This document shows positions 54,371-63,020 of a stretch of DNA of 64,000 nucleotides, one piece after another. Numbering within the stretch: the first letter of the stretch is position 1; every line of letters starts with the position of its first letter. Position numbers and translations under genes: made by a program. This stretch comes from JBGPGW01 sp046349515 (GTDB taxonomy: Bacteria > Pseudomonadota > Alphaproteobacteria > CADEGL01), in the NCBI GenBank assembly GCA_046349515.1, contig JAXMCE010000011.1:1-64000 (forward strand), given 5' to 3'. The notes beneath the pieces were generated by a model, which did no database searches, was not told where the DNA came from, and worked only from the letters and a program-made list of their open reading frames with translations.

Positions 54371-55777
54371 ATGACAATCGAGCGCTCGGGCACGGCGAAC
54401 CAGATCGAGCTTCCTCGTCCGTCCTCCCCTGAGCGTCAATTGGGAACGTTCCGGCGCCTCTGGGCCATGCGCAGCGATCCGTTGAGCAGCCTCGGCGCGA
54501 ATGCCTACAAAGACCTGCGCGTCACGTCGCGTCTCCTCGGGCGCGACTATCTGATGCTCAACGACCCCGACGACATCGACCATGTCCTCAACACCCACAG
54601 GGACCGCTACGAACGGAACGTGCTCGCGCGCCGGATCCTCGAGCCCGCGACCGGCGATGGGCTTCTTCTCGCCGAAGGCGAGGCCTGGCAGCAGCAGCGC
54701 CGAAGTCTCGTACCGGCGTTCCAGCCGCGCCATATCGAGCGCCTCATCCCGACGTTCCACGACGTCGTCTTCCGACGACTCTCACGTTGGGAGAATGGTC
54801 GCGCGACGGAGCACAATCTCCACACGGATTTTCGCGAACTCGCGCTCGCCATTGCGGGCCGCCTGATGTTCTCGATCTCGGATGAGGGCAAGATCGGCGA
54901 ACTGGCGGATCTCGTTGTCCAGGGGGAGCGGTCGAGCGCGCTGATTGACTGGCGCGACTATGTCGCCTGGCTGATCTGGGAGGGCATGCCGCAGTCGGCG
55001 AAGCGCCGGAGCTTGCGAGCCGAATGGCGCCGATGGGCGGAGCAGCGGCTCGATGAACATAAGCCCTCAAGCAGCCTCGATCAGGCGCGCGACGTGCTCG
55101 ACTTGCTTCGCGCGGCGCATGACGGTGGCGCGGGCATGGATCGCGCGACGATCGTCGATCAGATCGACACCATGATGGCCGCGGGCTTCGTGACGACGGC
55201 CTCGGCCCTGTTCTGGACGGCGCTGATGCTCTCTGTCATGCCCGAGCAGCAGGACGTCATCCGCGCCGAGCTGTGCCAGGAGGACACGCACGAACCGCCG
55301 GCGGGGCCCGCCCTGCGGGCGGCCCGCAAGACGACGGCCTTCGTCTACGAGACGTTGCGGCTTTATCCGCCGGCCTATGCCATCTCGCGCGTCGCGCGAG
55401 CCGAGGACCGGCTGGGCGATCTCCGGGTCCGGCGCGGCACGACGGTGACGATCTGGCCATGGTTCCTCCATCGCCACGACCGGCACTGGCGCGACCCGCA
55501 CCATTTCGACCCGGGCCGGTTCCTCCGCGACGGACGCATCGTCATGCCGAAGGCGTGGATGCCGTTCGGCACCGGGCCGCGCGTGTGCATCGGCGCGACG
55601 TTCGCCCTGACGGAGATTCTCGTCGTCCTCCGCGTCCTGCTGGCGCGCTTTCGATTGGAGATTCGCGGGCCGCTGCCACGGCCGGTGGGGCGCGTGACGC
55701 TCGCGCCGAGTTTCATGCCCTCGGTCGCGCTCATACCCATTGTCCGGACCGGTGAATCCGGCCGGGCGCACGCCTAG
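54371..55777 (+). CDS. Cytochrome P450 monooxygenase
   Basis: This 468-aa protein has the I-helix AAGFVTTAS, the YETLRLYPPAYAISR region (ExxR) and the heme cysteine loop FGTGPRVCIG. Ligand access motifs are present and the length is normal. No signal or membrane anchor is seen, so it is likely a soluble class I enzyme that needs a separate ferredoxin. The ATG at 54371 is preferred to a TTG at 54275. Its end overlaps the convergent gene at 55774 by four bases. Substrate is unknown. Confidence 0.9.
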   Translation: MTIERSGTANQIELPRPSSPERQLGTFRRLWAMRSDPLSSLGANAYKDLRVTSRLLGRDYLMLNDPDDIDHVLNTHRDRYERNVLARRILEPATGDGLLLAEGEAWQQQRRSLVPAFQPRHIERLIPTFHDVVFRRLSRWENGRATEHNLHTDFRELALAIAGRLMFSISDEGKIGELADLVVQGERSSALIDWRDYVAWLIWEGMPQSAKRRSLRAEWRRWAEQRLDEHKPSSSLDQARDVLDLLRAAHDGGAGMDRATIVDQIDTMMAAGFVTTASALFWTALMLSVMPEQQDVIRAELCQEDTHEPPAGPALRAARKTTAFVYETLRLYPPAYAISRVARAEDRLGDLRVRRGTTVTIWPWFLHRHDRHWRDPHHFDPGRFLRDGRIVMPKAWMPFGTGPRVCIGATFALTEILVVLRVLLARFRLEIRGPLPRPVGRVTLAPSFMPSVALIPIVRTGESGRAHA

Positions 55778-56166
55778 GCGACGAGCGGGCCGTCGGCGCG
55801 GGTCGCGCGGCGCCTTGCATCCTCCGCCCGCGGGCGGAACGCCACGACGTTGGGATTGTCGATCGAGAAGACGATCGCGCGGATCGCGTTTCGCACGTCG
55901 TTGAGCGTCCGATAGACGCCCGTGCAGGCGCGGCCGTTGGGCGCGATCATCGGATGGACAGCGAAGCCACGGGAATCGAGCGGCATCGTCGGCCAGTAGT
56001 GCCACATCAGCCAGTAGCCCTTGGAGGTCTGGGGATCGCGGCCATGGAATGACGCGGAGAAGCGGTGCTCGCGGTACTCGCCCGCGATGTCGCGCCCGTC
56101 CCAGCTCACGCGGAACGGCGACACATGGTCGATGACGGGAAGATCGGATGGGTGCCGTTCGCTCAC
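55774..56166 (-). CDS. Hypothetical protein, 130 aa
   Basis: This 130-aa protein is not recognised. It has aromatic-rich segments (SKGYWLMWHYWPT) and a basic C terminus (EDARRRATRADG). It converges with the P450 gene with a four-base overlap. It has no signal peptide or membrane segment. Confidence 0.6.
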   Translation of the reverse strand: MSERHPSDLPVIDHVSPFRVSWDGRDIAGEYREHRFSASFHGRDPQTSKGYWLMWHYWPTMPLDSRGFAVHPMIAPNGRACTGVYRTLNDVRNAIRAIVFSIDNPNVVAFRPRAEDARRRATRADGPLVA

Positions 56167-56281
56167 GCTCGAGGCTCTCCGGCTCGCCGCACCACCTGCG
56201 GCGTCGGCGTTAACTATGGGCCGTCATGCTTAAGGGAGGGTAAACGGTCCCTCGCCTGACGGGCGCCCCGAGGAGAAAACC

Positions 56282-56950
56282 TCAGATCTTCTTGAACTTG
56301 CCGAGAGCGGCCGTGAAGGTGAGGCCGCGGCGGATCTCCTCGATGGCCTGCTTGTCCTGCTTGTCGAAGAGCCGCGCGAGGCGCGCGACTTTCTCCGCCA
56401 CCTCGTGGGGCACGCAAACCACGCCCGTCGCATCCGCGCAGATCACGTCGCCCGGCCGCACGAGCACGCCGTCCATCTTCACGGGCACGTTCACCGCGAG
56501 CACCTTGATGCGCCCCTTGGCCGAGGTCGGCGTCACGTGGCGCGAGAAGACGGGGAAGGAAAACTCCTCGATCTCATCCGCGTCGCGCACGCCGCCGTCG
56601 ACGACGAGCCCCGCGATTCCCTTCCGCCGCGCGGCGAAGGATGCGATGCCGCCCCAGGTCGAGACCTGGTGGCCGGCATTGTCGATGACGACGACGTCGC
56701 CGGGCTTGGCCTGATCGATGATGGCGCCGAGCTTGAAGTCGGCGCCCGTATAGGTGCCGTGGAGACCCGTCACCTCCTTCGCGGTGAAGGCCGGCCCCAC
56801 ATAGCGCGCGCCGCGCCAGACGGGCCGCAGGTTCGGCATGACGCCCGCGATGCCGAGGTCGTCGAGCGCGTTGCCGATCGTGCTCGTGCCGATGTTGCGG
56901 AACGCCTTGATGATCGTCTTCGAAGGCCGCTTGATCGTGCCGGTTTCCAT
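56282..56950 (-). CDS. RraA-family protein (HMG aldolase-like)
   Basis: This 222-aa protein has the RraA-fold core: NIGTSTIGNALDDLGI at the start, DNAGHQVSTWGGIASFAARR and GLVVDGGVRDADEI in the middle. The Arg-Asp pair (VRDAD) binds the divalent metal and oxaloacetate-like acids in the 4-hydroxy-4-methyl-2-oxoglutarate aldolase branch, so aldolase or decarboxylase activity is likely. GGAGGGAAGTCAG lies before the chosen ATG; another in-frame ATG is at 56965. Confidence 0.88.
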   Translation of the reverse strand: METGTIKRPSKTIIKAFRNIGTSTIGNALDDLGIAGVMPNLRPVWRGARYVGPAFTAKEVTGLHGTYTGADFKLGAIIDQAKPGDVVVIDNAGHQVSTWGGIASFAARRKGIAGLVVDGGVRDADEIEEFSFPVFSRHVTPTSAKGRIKVLAVNVPVKMDGVLVRPGDVICADATGVVCVPHEVAEKVARLARLFDKQDKQAIEEIRRGLTFTAALGKFKKI

Positions 56951-57025
56951 CTGACTTCCCTCCAACGCCGCGCTGCCATCGCGCGGCCATCGTTCATCCC
57001 ATTCAACCGCGCCGCCCTCGGCGTC

Positions 57026-58735
57026 TCAGCTTCCGGTCAGAATCGCGTCGGCGCATTTCTCCGCCGTCATGATCACCGGAATGTTGAGGTTAGCCGACGG
57101 CACGATGGGAAAGATCGAGGCATCGACCACCCGCAATCCGCCGACGCCCCGGACCCGGGCCGCATTGTCGGTGACGGCCATGGGATCGTCGGCGGCCCCC
57201 ATGCGACAGGTGCAGGAGGCATGCCAGACGCCGACCGTCGCCTCCCGCACGAAGGCTTCGAGCGCGTCGTCGTCGCGCAGCATGTCGTGGAGGGTCGTGC
57301 CGTCCGTGACATAGGTCTTCAAGAGAAATCGGCGCAACGCCGCGGGACCGTCGAGGAGAGTCGAGAAGATGTCGGTCAGGGCCTTGTTCCGCCGGCTGAG
57401 CCGCCCGACCTGGCGCAGCTTGTCGCTGTAGCTCGCGGGAAACGGATCGGCCGTCGCGGCCGCCATGGCCGACGTCAGGTGCATGGCACCGAAGCATCGG
57501 ATGCCATCCATGAGGCGCTTCAAGTCGCGCGGATCCGAGAGAAGCTTGAAGTCGACCGAAGGCTCATCGCGCCAGTCGGCCGTGTGCAGCTTGACCTCGC
57601 CCGTCTCGGAGTAGGTCTTGTTGACGCACACGATGAAGGAGCCGATCTGATCGCCCACCGCATGCCACGCGGTCTTGCTGGTGACAACCGTGAACATATC
57701 GCCCATGGGCACGCCGGGCAGGTTCGAGGAATAGCGCAGCGCGACGTAGATGTGCCGGCGCGAGATCTCGCGGTCGATGCGCGCATGGCGCTTGAGGAAG
57801 GCCGCGACCAACGCCGCCGGGTGATCCTGGAGGCGTTGCCCCACGCCCGGAAGCGCCGAGCGGACGGCGATGCCCAACTCCCGGAGATGTCCGGCCGGGC
57901 CGATGCCCGCGCGCAGGAGGTGCGCGGGCGAGTGGATGGCACCGCAGCAGAGAATGACTTCGTTGCCGCGGAAATCCTGCTCGCGCCCGCCGATGACCGC
58001 GGTGACGCCGATGCAGCGCTGGCGGTCGAAGTTGAGCCGCGCGACCTGGGCCTCGGTGCGGATCGTCAGGTTCTGGCGCCGGCGCGTCGCCGGATCGAGA
58101 TAGGCGATCGCCGTGGAGACGCGGCGCTCTTCGGCGTTGTTGATGGTCACGGGGGAATAGCCGTCGATCCACTCGGCGTTCTGGTCGGCAAGATAGTTCC
58201 AGCCCGCTTCCTTGAAGGCTTCCGCCGCGGCCTTGGCATGCGCCGTCCACTGCTCGGGGAAGATGCGGCGGATCGGAATCGGCCCCTCCGTCCCGTGCCA
58301 GGGCCCGTCGAAGTCCATGTCCCGCTCGAGCTTCTTGAAGTACGGGAGCACGGCGTCCCAATTCCAGCCCGCGGCCCCCCGGGCATGCCACTCGTCGTAA
58401 TCGGAGGGCGCGCCGCGGTTCGCGAGCTGGCCGTTGATCGAGGAGCCGCCGCCCAAGATGCGCGCCTGCTCGTAGGCGCGCAGGCGCGGGCGTGGCGCCG
58501 TGGGATCGTTGTGCGGGATGAGCCCCGTCGTGATCCGCAACTGGTTCCAGGTGTAGTTCGGATTGAGGTAGGCGCGGCCCGGGTAGGAATCGAGCACCGC
58601 CGCCGGGACCTTGCCCTCGGGCGTGTCGGGCCCTGCCTCCAGCAACAAGACCCTGTTGCCGGATCGCGCGGAGAGACGGTTCGCGAGCACCGAGCCCGCG
58701 GAGCCGCCGCCGCAAATGATGTAGTCGTAGATCAT
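57026..58735 (-). CDS. GMC-family oxidoreductase (choline dehydrogenase-like)
   Basis: This 569-aa flavoprotein begins with YIICGGGSAGSVLANRLS (FAD fold) and has the GMC signature LGGGSSINGQLANRGAPSDY. Near the C terminus the catalytic histidine is in VWHASCTCRMG, with an asparagine in the second position (ANLNIPVIMTAEK), as in choline and glucose dehydrogenase-like enzymes. It oxidises a primary or secondary alcohol. It lies upstream of RraA on the same strand. Confidence 0.9.
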   Translation of the reverse strand: MIYDYIICGGGSAGSVLANRLSARSGNRVLLLEAGPDTPEGKVPAAVLDSYPGRAYLNPNYTWNQLRITTGLIPHNDPTAPRPRLRAYEQARILGGGSSINGQLANRGAPSDYDEWHARGAAGWNWDAVLPYFKKLERDMDFDGPWHGTEGPIPIRRIFPEQWTAHAKAAAEAFKEAGWNYLADQNAEWIDGYSPVTINNAEERRVSTAIAYLDPATRRRQNLTIRTEAQVARLNFDRQRCIGVTAVIGGREQDFRGNEVILCCGAIHSPAHLLRAGIGPAGHLRELGIAVRSALPGVGQRLQDHPAALVAAFLKRHARIDREISRRHIYVALRYSSNLPGVPMGDMFTVVTSKTAWHAVGDQIGSFIVCVNKTYSETGEVKLHTADWRDEPSVDFKLLSDPRDLKRLMDGIRCFGAMHLTSAMAAATADPFPASYSDKLRQVGRLSRRNKALTDIFSTLLDGPAALRRFLLKTYVTDGTTLHDMLRDDDALEAFVREATVGVWHASCTCRMGAADDPMAVTDNAARVRGVGGLRVVDASIFPIVPSANLNIPVIMTAEKCADAILTGS

Positions 58736-58823
58736 GCGAGCCCCCGCCCCTCGAAACGCAGTCCCTTGCCAACGCGCCTGATGCGTGACGGCCGCGACGA
58801 GCGACGGGCCCGCGCGGCGGACG

Positions 58824-60002
58824 CTACCGGTTTCCGATCACCCGCTCGATCAGCATCTGGCGGATGCGGTGGATCTTGTCCTCGACATGGCAGACGGGCC
58901 CCGGTCGCGCGAGCGGATTCTCGAGCCCGCGCTGCTGGTGCGGCAGGAGCGCCGCGTCCTCCCCCATCACCCGGTCCCACCGCTTGTAGTAGCGCTGGGC
59001 CACCTCCTCGAAGTCGGAACGCGCGACGGTGTCCTTGGGAAAGCAGCCCACCTGCACCACCTTCGTGCGGTTGACGGCGATGGGATAGATCTCGAGGAAC
59101 CACATGCAGTCCTGGTGGCAGCTGAACATCCCGGCCGGGAAAATGCAGCCGGAATAGGTGCCCTTGCTGAGCTTGCCTTCGAGCTGCGGCGCGAAGGGAA
59201 AGCCCGTATCGCCGTGGAGGAGCGCGCGCGAGCCCTCATGGCCCATGAACATGAAGATGGTCTCTCCCGTGCCGCGATCGGGCGGAATGTTGACCATCGC
59301 GGCGCCGGCCTTCTGTCCGAGGAATCCGACCGGCTGCTGATAGACAGAGCGAAGGTGGACGAAAGGCGTGTGGTAGTACTCGAGGAAATTCTCGACCTGC
59401 ACCTTCCAGTTGCAGGCAAGATCGTATTCGCGCCGGAACGTCGGGCGCATGTCCTCGAATCGGTAGGGTGCCAGGCGCTCGGGCAAATCGCCCAGCTGGA
59501 CGCTGAGCGCCGGCGCGTCGTTGTCGAAGCAGATGAACATGAAGCCGGCCCAAAGCTCGAGCCGGATGGGCATGAGGCCGTGCGCGGCTTTCTCGAAGCC
59601 TTTCGAGTCCTCCATCTCGGGCGCGCCGGTGAGGGTGCCGTCGAGCGCATAGACCCAGGAATGGTAGGGGCACTTGATGGCGCGGCAGTTCCCTCTCCCG
59701 TCCTCGAGGAGCTTCGCCCCCCGGTGGCGGCAGGAGTTGGCGAAGGCGCGCACCGTGCCCTCGCGGTCGCGGAGCACGATCACCGCGATGCCCGCGAAGT
59801 CGAAGGTGACGTAGTCGCCCGGCTGGGGCACGCGCTCGACCCGACCGATGAAATTCCAGCAGCGCTTGAAGACGCGCTCGACCTCGCGTTCGAAGAACGA
59901 GGGATCGGTATAGCACCAGGGCGGAAGCGATTCGGCGCCGGGCTCGTCGGCGGCGAGGCGCGCGAGGGCGTAGTGTCGGGGATCGAAGAGGTCGAGCGGC
60001 AT
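58824..60002 (-). CDS. Rieske non-heme iron oxygenase, large subunit, Glu-bridge type 3
   Basis: This 392-aa protein has Cys91, His93, Cys111 and His114 for the Rieske cluster, and His211 and His216 in LEYYHTPFVH for iron. Glu208 takes the bridging position, as in the proteins at 26897 and 46576. It closely resembles the copy at 46576 (shared SLPP-x-C-YTDP-x-FF near residue 25, RLEL-type segments and the FPKDT/FPKET stretch). The start is at the ATG (60002) with GGAGTGCGC before it; a GTG two codons earlier is a lesser option. Confidence 0.9.
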   Translation of the reverse strand: MPLDLFDPRHYALARLAADEPGAESLPPWCYTDPSFFEREVERVFKRCWNFIGRVERVPQPGDYVTFDFAGIAVIVLRDREGTVRAFANSCRHRGAKLLEDGRGNCRAIKCPYHSWVYALDGTLTGAPEMEDSKGFEKAAHGLMPIRLELWAGFMFICFDNDAPALSVQLGDLPERLAPYRFEDMRPTFRREYDLACNWKVQVENFLEYYHTPFVHLRSVYQQPVGFLGQKAGAAMVNIPPDRGTGETIFMFMGHEGSRALLHGDTGFPFAPQLEGKLSKGTYSGCIFPAGMFSCHQDCMWFLEIYPIAVNRTKVVQVGCFPKDTVARSDFEEVAQRYYKRWDRVMGEDAALLPHQQRGLENPLARPGPVCHVEDKIHRIRQMLIERVIGNR

Positions 60003-60163
60003 GCGCACTCCATGCGGTGGGCGACGCGAGACTAACGCCTGCGCCCGCGCCGGGCGAGCCCTGTTCGTTAACGCCGTATCGCATGGGAAGTCGAATAACG
60101 CTCACGGCTGTCCGCCACCGCTGGTAAAATCCTCTCGGGCGTTGGGTGGCGGTTTTCGAGTCG

Positions 60164-61033
60164 ATGGCGGTTCTTCTCGACGGCGGTATGGGCGGCGAGC
60201 TGATGAAGCGGGGCTGGGACTCCCCGACCATCTGGTCCGCGCGGGCCCTCATCGAGGCGCCTCAGGTCGTGCGCGACCTTCACCGCGAGTTCATCGATGC
60301 GGGAGCGACCGTCATCACCACGAGCAACTATTCCTGCACACCCAAGATCCTCGCGCGCGAAGGCCACGGCGCCCACGTCGCGGCGCTCGTCGCCCGCGCA
60401 CGCGACGTGGCCAACGAAGCGCGCGACGGTCACGGCGAGGTGAAGGTGGCGGGCTCGCTTCCGCCGCTCGTCGGCACCTACGACCCCGACCTCGTCGAGC
60501 CGCGCGAGACGATGCGCCCGGTCTACGACGAGATCGCCGGCACCTTGGCACCGGGGGTCGATCTCTTCATTTGCGAGAGCATGACGACCGGAATCGAAGC
60601 GCGCACGGCGGCCGAAGCTGCGGCGGCGACGGGAAAGCCCGTCTGGGTTTCCTACATCCTCATGGATTCAGGATCGAACCGCATCCGCTCCGGCGAGACG
60701 ATCGGCGAGGCGATCAAGGCGCTCGACGGCATCGCGATCGAGGCGGTGCTGTTCAACTGCTGCTCGCCCGAGGCCATCGGCGCGGCGCTGCCCGAACTCA
60801 AGCGGTCGACCAAGGCGCGATGCGGCGGCTACGCCAACGCCTTCCGTCCCATCCCCGACGAGTACCGGCGCGAGCGCGACGGGCGGCGCAGCTTCCGCGA
60901 CGATGTCGACCCTCCGTCCTACGCGCGCGCTGTTCGGTCCTGGCTTGCCTCGGGCGCCGAGATCGTCGGCGGCTGCTGCGGCACGGGGCCCGCGCATATC
61001 CGCGCTATCGCCCAAGTCCTCGACGAGGCGTAA
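60164..61033 (+). CDS. Homocysteine S-methyltransferase-family protein
   Basis: This 289-aa protein has the zinc-binding cysteines of the family: one in FNCCSPEAI near residue 200 and a CC pair in GGCCGTGPAHI near 268. It starts with the typical LLDGGMGGELMKRG. The methyl donor could be S-methylmethionine or a quaternary-amine-derived betaine; the neighbouring Rieske gene favours neither. The ATG at 60164 is used; a GTG at 60146 is an alternative. Confidence 0.88.
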   Translation: MAVLLDGGMGGELMKRGWDSPTIWSARALIEAPQVVRDLHREFIDAGATVITTSNYSCTPKILAREGHGAHVAALVARARDVANEARDGHGEVKVAGSLPPLVGTYDPDLVEPRETMRPVYDEIAGTLAPGVDLFICESMTTGIEARTAAEAAAATGKPVWVSYILMDSGSNRIRSGETIGEAIKALDGIAIEAVLFNCCSPEAIGAALPELKRSTKARCGGYANAFRPIPDEYRRERDGRRSFRDDVDPPSYARAVRSWLASGAEIVGGCCGTGPAHIRAIAQVLDEA

Positions 61034-61071
61034 TCGGCTCCACCCTTCTCCGCGCTCATCTCACATAGTCC

Positions 61072-62373
61072 ATGACCATCTTCACCGGCGATTTCAAAGA
61101 AGAACCCTATTGGTGGGACGCAGCACCGCGGCCTGCCTGGCCCGAGCGCGCACTCCCCAGCACGGTCGACGTGGCCGTCGTGGGCTCGGGCTATACGGGG
61201 CTGTCGGCGGCCCTCACCCTCGCGCGGAACGGGCGGGAGCCCTTCGTCTTCGAGGCGGGCGCGATCGGGGAGGCCGCATCCACGCGAAGCGCGGGCCATG
61301 TCGGGCGCCAGCTCAAATGGAGCTTCAGCGAGCTCGTCGAGAAATACGGGGCGGACACGGCGGCGCACCTCTATCGCGAGATGGGCGTCGCCCAGGATTA
61401 TTTGAAATCGCTCATCGAGAGCGAGCAGATCGCCTGCCAGTTCTACATCTCGAACCGCTACCTCGCCGCCCACAGCCCGCGCGCCTACGAGAAGCTCGCC
61501 AAGTCGGTCGAGCCCCTGCGCCGCGACATCGGACTCGAGACGACCATGGTGCCGCGCGCGGAGCAGCACAAATACGTGGGCTCGGACGGCTATTACGGCG
61601 GCCAGGTCGTGCACGGCACGGGCATGCTGCATGCCGCGCTCTATCACCAGGGACTCCTCGACCGTGTCGTCTCATCGGGTGTTACGATCGCGCCCCACGC
61701 GCGCGTCACCAACGTCGCGCGCGACGGCGATCGCTTCGTCGTCTCGACCGTGCGCGGCCGCACCGTCGCGCGGAACGTGATCCTCGCGACGAACGCCCAT
61801 ACCGGGCCCGAGGGCACGGTGATGCGCCACCTCCGCCGCCGCCTCATCCCTGTCCGCACCTACGCGGCGACGACCGAGACGCTGCCGAAGGCCCAGCTCG
61901 ACCGGATCATCCCCTCGGGCATCCCCGTCATCGACACCCACAAGGTCGTCTTCCACATCCAGTGGTCGCCGGATGCGACGCGCATCATCATGGGCGGCAA
62001 GGCGGGCCGCGACTGGGGCGGCATCCGGGGGGCGGCCTCAGGACTCCACGCGCACTTCACCGCGCTCTTCCCCGATTTGCGCGGCGCGCGGCTCAGCCAC
62101 GCCTGGGACGGCTACTTCGCCTTCACCTTCGACTACGTGCCCCATATCGGGGTGCATGAGGGCGTGCACTACGCGCTCGGCTGCTGCGCCACGGGCGTGC
62201 CCATGGGCACCTATCTCGGCCACAAGATCGCGCTCAAGGTGATCGGCCACAAGGACGCGGCGACCGTGTTCGACAACCGCGCCTTCCCGACGATGCCGCT
62301 CTACACCGGCGACCCGTGGTTCGTGCCCGCGGTCATGAGCTGGTACGACGCGAAGGACCGGTTGCTCGGCTGA
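61072..62373 (+). CDS. FAD-dependent oxidoreductase, DAO family
   Basis: This 433-aa protein has the FAD-binding fold VAVVGSGYTGLSAALTLARNG and the ExGxIGEAASTRSAGHVG segment. It resembles gamma-glutamylputrescine oxidase and sarcosine-oxidase-like enzymes that oxidise amines. It follows the homocysteine methyltransferase-like gene by 38 bases and is likely co-transcribed. Confidence 0.9.
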   Translation: MTIFTGDFKEEPYWWDAAPRPAWPERALPSTVDVAVVGSGYTGLSAALTLARNGREPFVFEAGAIGEAASTRSAGHVGRQLKWSFSELVEKYGADTAAHLYREMGVAQDYLKSLIESEQIACQFYISNRYLAAHSPRAYEKLAKSVEPLRRDIGLETTMVPRAEQHKYVGSDGYYGGQVVHGTGMLHAALYHQGLLDRVVSSGVTIAPHARVTNVARDGDRFVVSTVRGRTVARNVILATNAHTGPEGTVMRHLRRRLIPVRTYAATTETLPKAQLDRIIPSGIPVIDTHKVVFHIQWSPDATRIIMGGKAGRDWGGIRGAASGLHAHFTALFPDLRGARLSHAWDGYFAFTFDYVPHIGVHEGVHYALGCCATGVPMGTYLGHKIALKVIGHKDAATVFDNRAFPTMPLYTGDPWFVPAVMSWYDAKDRLLG

Positions 62374-62377
62374 TCGC

Positions 62378-63005
62378 TCAGCGCCGGCGGCGTCCGCCGG
62401 TGAGAGCGACGGGCGCCCGCTCGTCGCGCTCGGGCGGCGGGATCGAGATGCCCGAGCCGAGCATGAGCTGCCCCGGCAGCTCGACCTCCCGCGTGTGCCG
62501 CTCGAACAACGTCTTCCCGTTGCACTTGACGGCGCCGCTCGCATGGCAGGTGCCGATGTCGATGCCGCGGATCTTGGCGTCGCGGATGACGAGGAGCGGG
62601 CCCGAGAGCGCCAAAGTCAACACGATCTCGAAGGGAATGGTGAAGGGCGGCAGCTCGCCCACGCGCACCTCGATCTCGGCTCGGGGCGGTGAGTCGACTT
62701 GATCTCGTGCGGCGCCAGTTTGAAGGCCTGATCGTCTCGTCCGCCGGGTGCTTCACGGGATCGGCGCAGTCGCGGATCTGCTGGTAGCCGAGCCACGCGC
62801 CCGAAAGGATGTCGATCAGGCTCACATCGAAGATCTCCTCGATCTTCTCGCGGATCGCATCGCCGACGATTCCCCAATCGAGGCCGGGAATCGCGGTGAG
62901 CGATGTCTTGATGGCGACGGTCGCGCCGTCGAGGCAGAGCTTGGCGCCCTCGACCGGCGGGTTCTCCCAGAGGAACCATTTGAGCGTGACGTTCTCGTCC
63001 GACAT
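62378..63005 (-). pseudogene. Hypothetical protein broken by two apparent frameshifts
   Basis: The protein starts MSDENVTLKWFLWENPPVEG in one frame, then seems to continue as QAFKLAPHEIKST in a second and RAEIEVRVGELPPFTIPFE in a third, over bases about 62690-62745, to a stop near 62378. All three parts look like one protein of about 205 aa. The breaks may be real or may be assembly errors. It is not recognised. It is followed upstream by the PASTA protein. Confidence 0.65.
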
Positions 63006-63020
63006 CGGTCTTCTCCGGCT

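Noticed and set aside
56405..59074. Very long open frame on the plus strand (889 codons) opposite the RraA-like and GMC genes
   Set aside because: It is a GC-rich antisense shadow: no ribosome site, biased composition (Arg, Gly, Asp, His), and it covers recognisable genes on the other strand.
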